This document shows positions 6,210-7,028 of a stretch of 7,028 bases of DNA, one piece after another. How positions within the stretch are numbered: the stretch's first letter is position 1; each line of letters starts with the position of its first letter. Position numbers and translations under genes: made by a program. The stretch covers positions 1 through 7,028 of the forward strand of contig JAPLCS010000104.1 of assembly GCA_026392145.1 (NCBI GenBank), read 5' to 3'. Origin of the DNA: Fimbriimonadales bacterium (lineage in GTDB: Bacteria; Armatimonadota; Fimbriimonadia; Fimbriimonadales; Fimbriimonadaceae). The notes below the pieces were generated by a model. It was not told the origin of the DNA. It saw only the letters and a list, made by a program, of their open reading frames with translations, and did not search any database.

Positions 6210-7028
6210 TTAGCTCAACACCATTTCATTCACTGCTCGGTGTGCACTTTCAAGTGCACCCTCAATAAATCCAACCCACTCGGCTGTGTGCTCACCGGCA
6301 AAAAAGACACGCGACTCAGGAGTTCCAATAAACTTCGAATGCCCCAAAACATAACCCGGTGCGTAATGAGAAAAAGCACCCTGACTAAATCGATCATTCA
6401 CCCAATCGTGAATCGTTCCTCGAACAAAGTAGTCTTTGGCCTGCGGGAACAGAAGTCCCAGTTCATACAAGCTTGCCTGCAATGGGTCACCTAATTTAGT
6501 CCATTCCACAGCTCGATTACCACAAATGTAAGCACTCAAAACAGGCACCTCGCCTCTCGTCCCATCCCATATCTGCTGTAGTGGACCATCCGTATGGAGT
6601 CGACCACAGAAGCCCTCTTCCAACCACCATTTGCTGGTGAATTGCCAGCTAATTTTAATGGCCCGCGACATTCCACACGCTTCAACAGCACACCTCTTAT
6701 CAACCGAAAGTGGCGGATCAAAAACGACTTGTTCTAAACATCGAGGAGGCAAAGTGAGCAACACTTTGTCAAAGACTTCGACACTTTGATTCTCAAAACT
6801 GAGCCTTACTCCACCAGAAACCTGCTCCAATCGCTCCAAAACATAACCAAAACGTACATCTGACCGAAGCTCATTCTCCATTTGGGCAAACAAGTGTCCA
6901 AAGCCACCTGGGGACCTGAATGCACTCATTTCACTCTCACCTCGATTCAAGTTTTCACGATTGATATAGTGGGTGTATCCACACAGCCACCCTAACAGTC
7001 CAATACGATCAAGGTCGTCACCTTCATC
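6210..7028 (-). CDS. Flavin-dependent amine oxidase, N-terminal part outside window
   Basis: This is the C-terminal 272 residues of an FAD-linked amine oxidase (monoamine oxidase superfamily), which would oxidise an amine to an imine or aldehyde with H2O2 release. The frame is open to the window edge, so a TTG near 6950 is not the start. The extra upstream residues (such as GLLGWLCGYTHYIN) belong to the same protein. SPGGFGHLFAQMENEL matches the conserved GG-x-x-x-L-x-x-x-L segment of the family. VLLTLPPRCLEQVVFDPPL is the typical AxPPxxL...FxPPL strand. FFAGEHTAEWVGFIEGALESAHRA is the C-terminal FAD-contacting motif (FAGEHT...G-x-x-EGA). The Rossmann GxGxxG motif lies outside the window, so its state is unknown. 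The substrate cannot be read from the sequence. The gene is followed 22 bases later by the amidohydrolase, which suggests the two act in one pathway. Confidence 0.88.
   Translation of the reverse strand, partial: DEGDDLDRIGLLGWLCGYTHYINRENLNRGESEMSAFRSPGGFGHLFAQMENELRSDVRFGYVLERLEQVSGGVRLSFENQSVEVFDKVLLTLPPRCLEQVVFDPPLSVDKRCAVEACGMSRAIKISWQFTSKWWLEEGFCGRLHTDGPLQQIWDGTRGEVPVLSAYICGNRAVEWTKLGDPLQASLYELGLLFPQAKDYFVRGTIHDWVNDRFSQGAFSHYAPGYVLGHSKFIGTPESRVFFAGEHTAEWVGFIEGALESAHRAVNEMVLS

Noticed and set aside
6210..6950. Treating the amine oxidase as a complete short gene starting at TTG 6950
   Set aside because: The frame continues without a stop to the window edge, and the family needs an N-terminal FAD-binding fold that would lie beyond it.

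Overview
The window looks like bacterial chromosome. It is about half G+C, genes are tightly packed, and the start signals are ATG and GTG with some Shine-Dalgarno sites. All eight protein-coding genes resemble metabolic or housekeeping families. I see no rRNA, tRNA, CRISPR array, transposase, phage gene or insertion sequence. The phylum cannot be fixed from the sequence. The tight packing and shortened enzymes would fit a compact heterotroph, but that is inference.

Layout. (1) Bases 1-2100, + strand: a three-gene 5-oxoprolinase operon in the order pxpB (5' end cut by the window), pxpA, pxpC. Its products should open 5-oxo-L-proline to L-glutamate with ATP. PxpA is slightly short, PxpC is clearly short, and all three have changes in family motifs. 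(2) Bases 2113-4212, - strand: a D-cysteine desulfhydrase-like PLP enzyme, followed by a stand-alone protein matching only the C-terminal half of the excision-repair ATPase UvrA. The half-UvrA converges with pxpC, leaving 12 bases between stops. (3) Bases 4213-4316: a divergent control region, then a small ArsR-type regulator on the + strand (4317-4646). (4) Bases 4649-7028, - strand: a flavin amine oxidase (5' end outside the window) followed 22 bases later by a YtcJ-type amidohydrolase. The amidohydrolase stops 2 bases from the regulator's stop.

Working together. Most genes handle small nitrogen compounds: 5-oxoproline, D-cysteine or similar amino acids, amines and amides. The region reads as a catabolic or scavenging island. 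The regulator lies back to back with the desulfhydrase gene and is the natural candidate to control it. The real outlier is the half-UvrA. It keeps every ATPase and zinc motif of the second ABC module but lacks the first half that carries the UvrB-binding domain. It could be a relic, a rearranged fragment or a working half-size protein, and it is the feature most worth a second look. I found no convincing sign of a wholly new multi-gene system.
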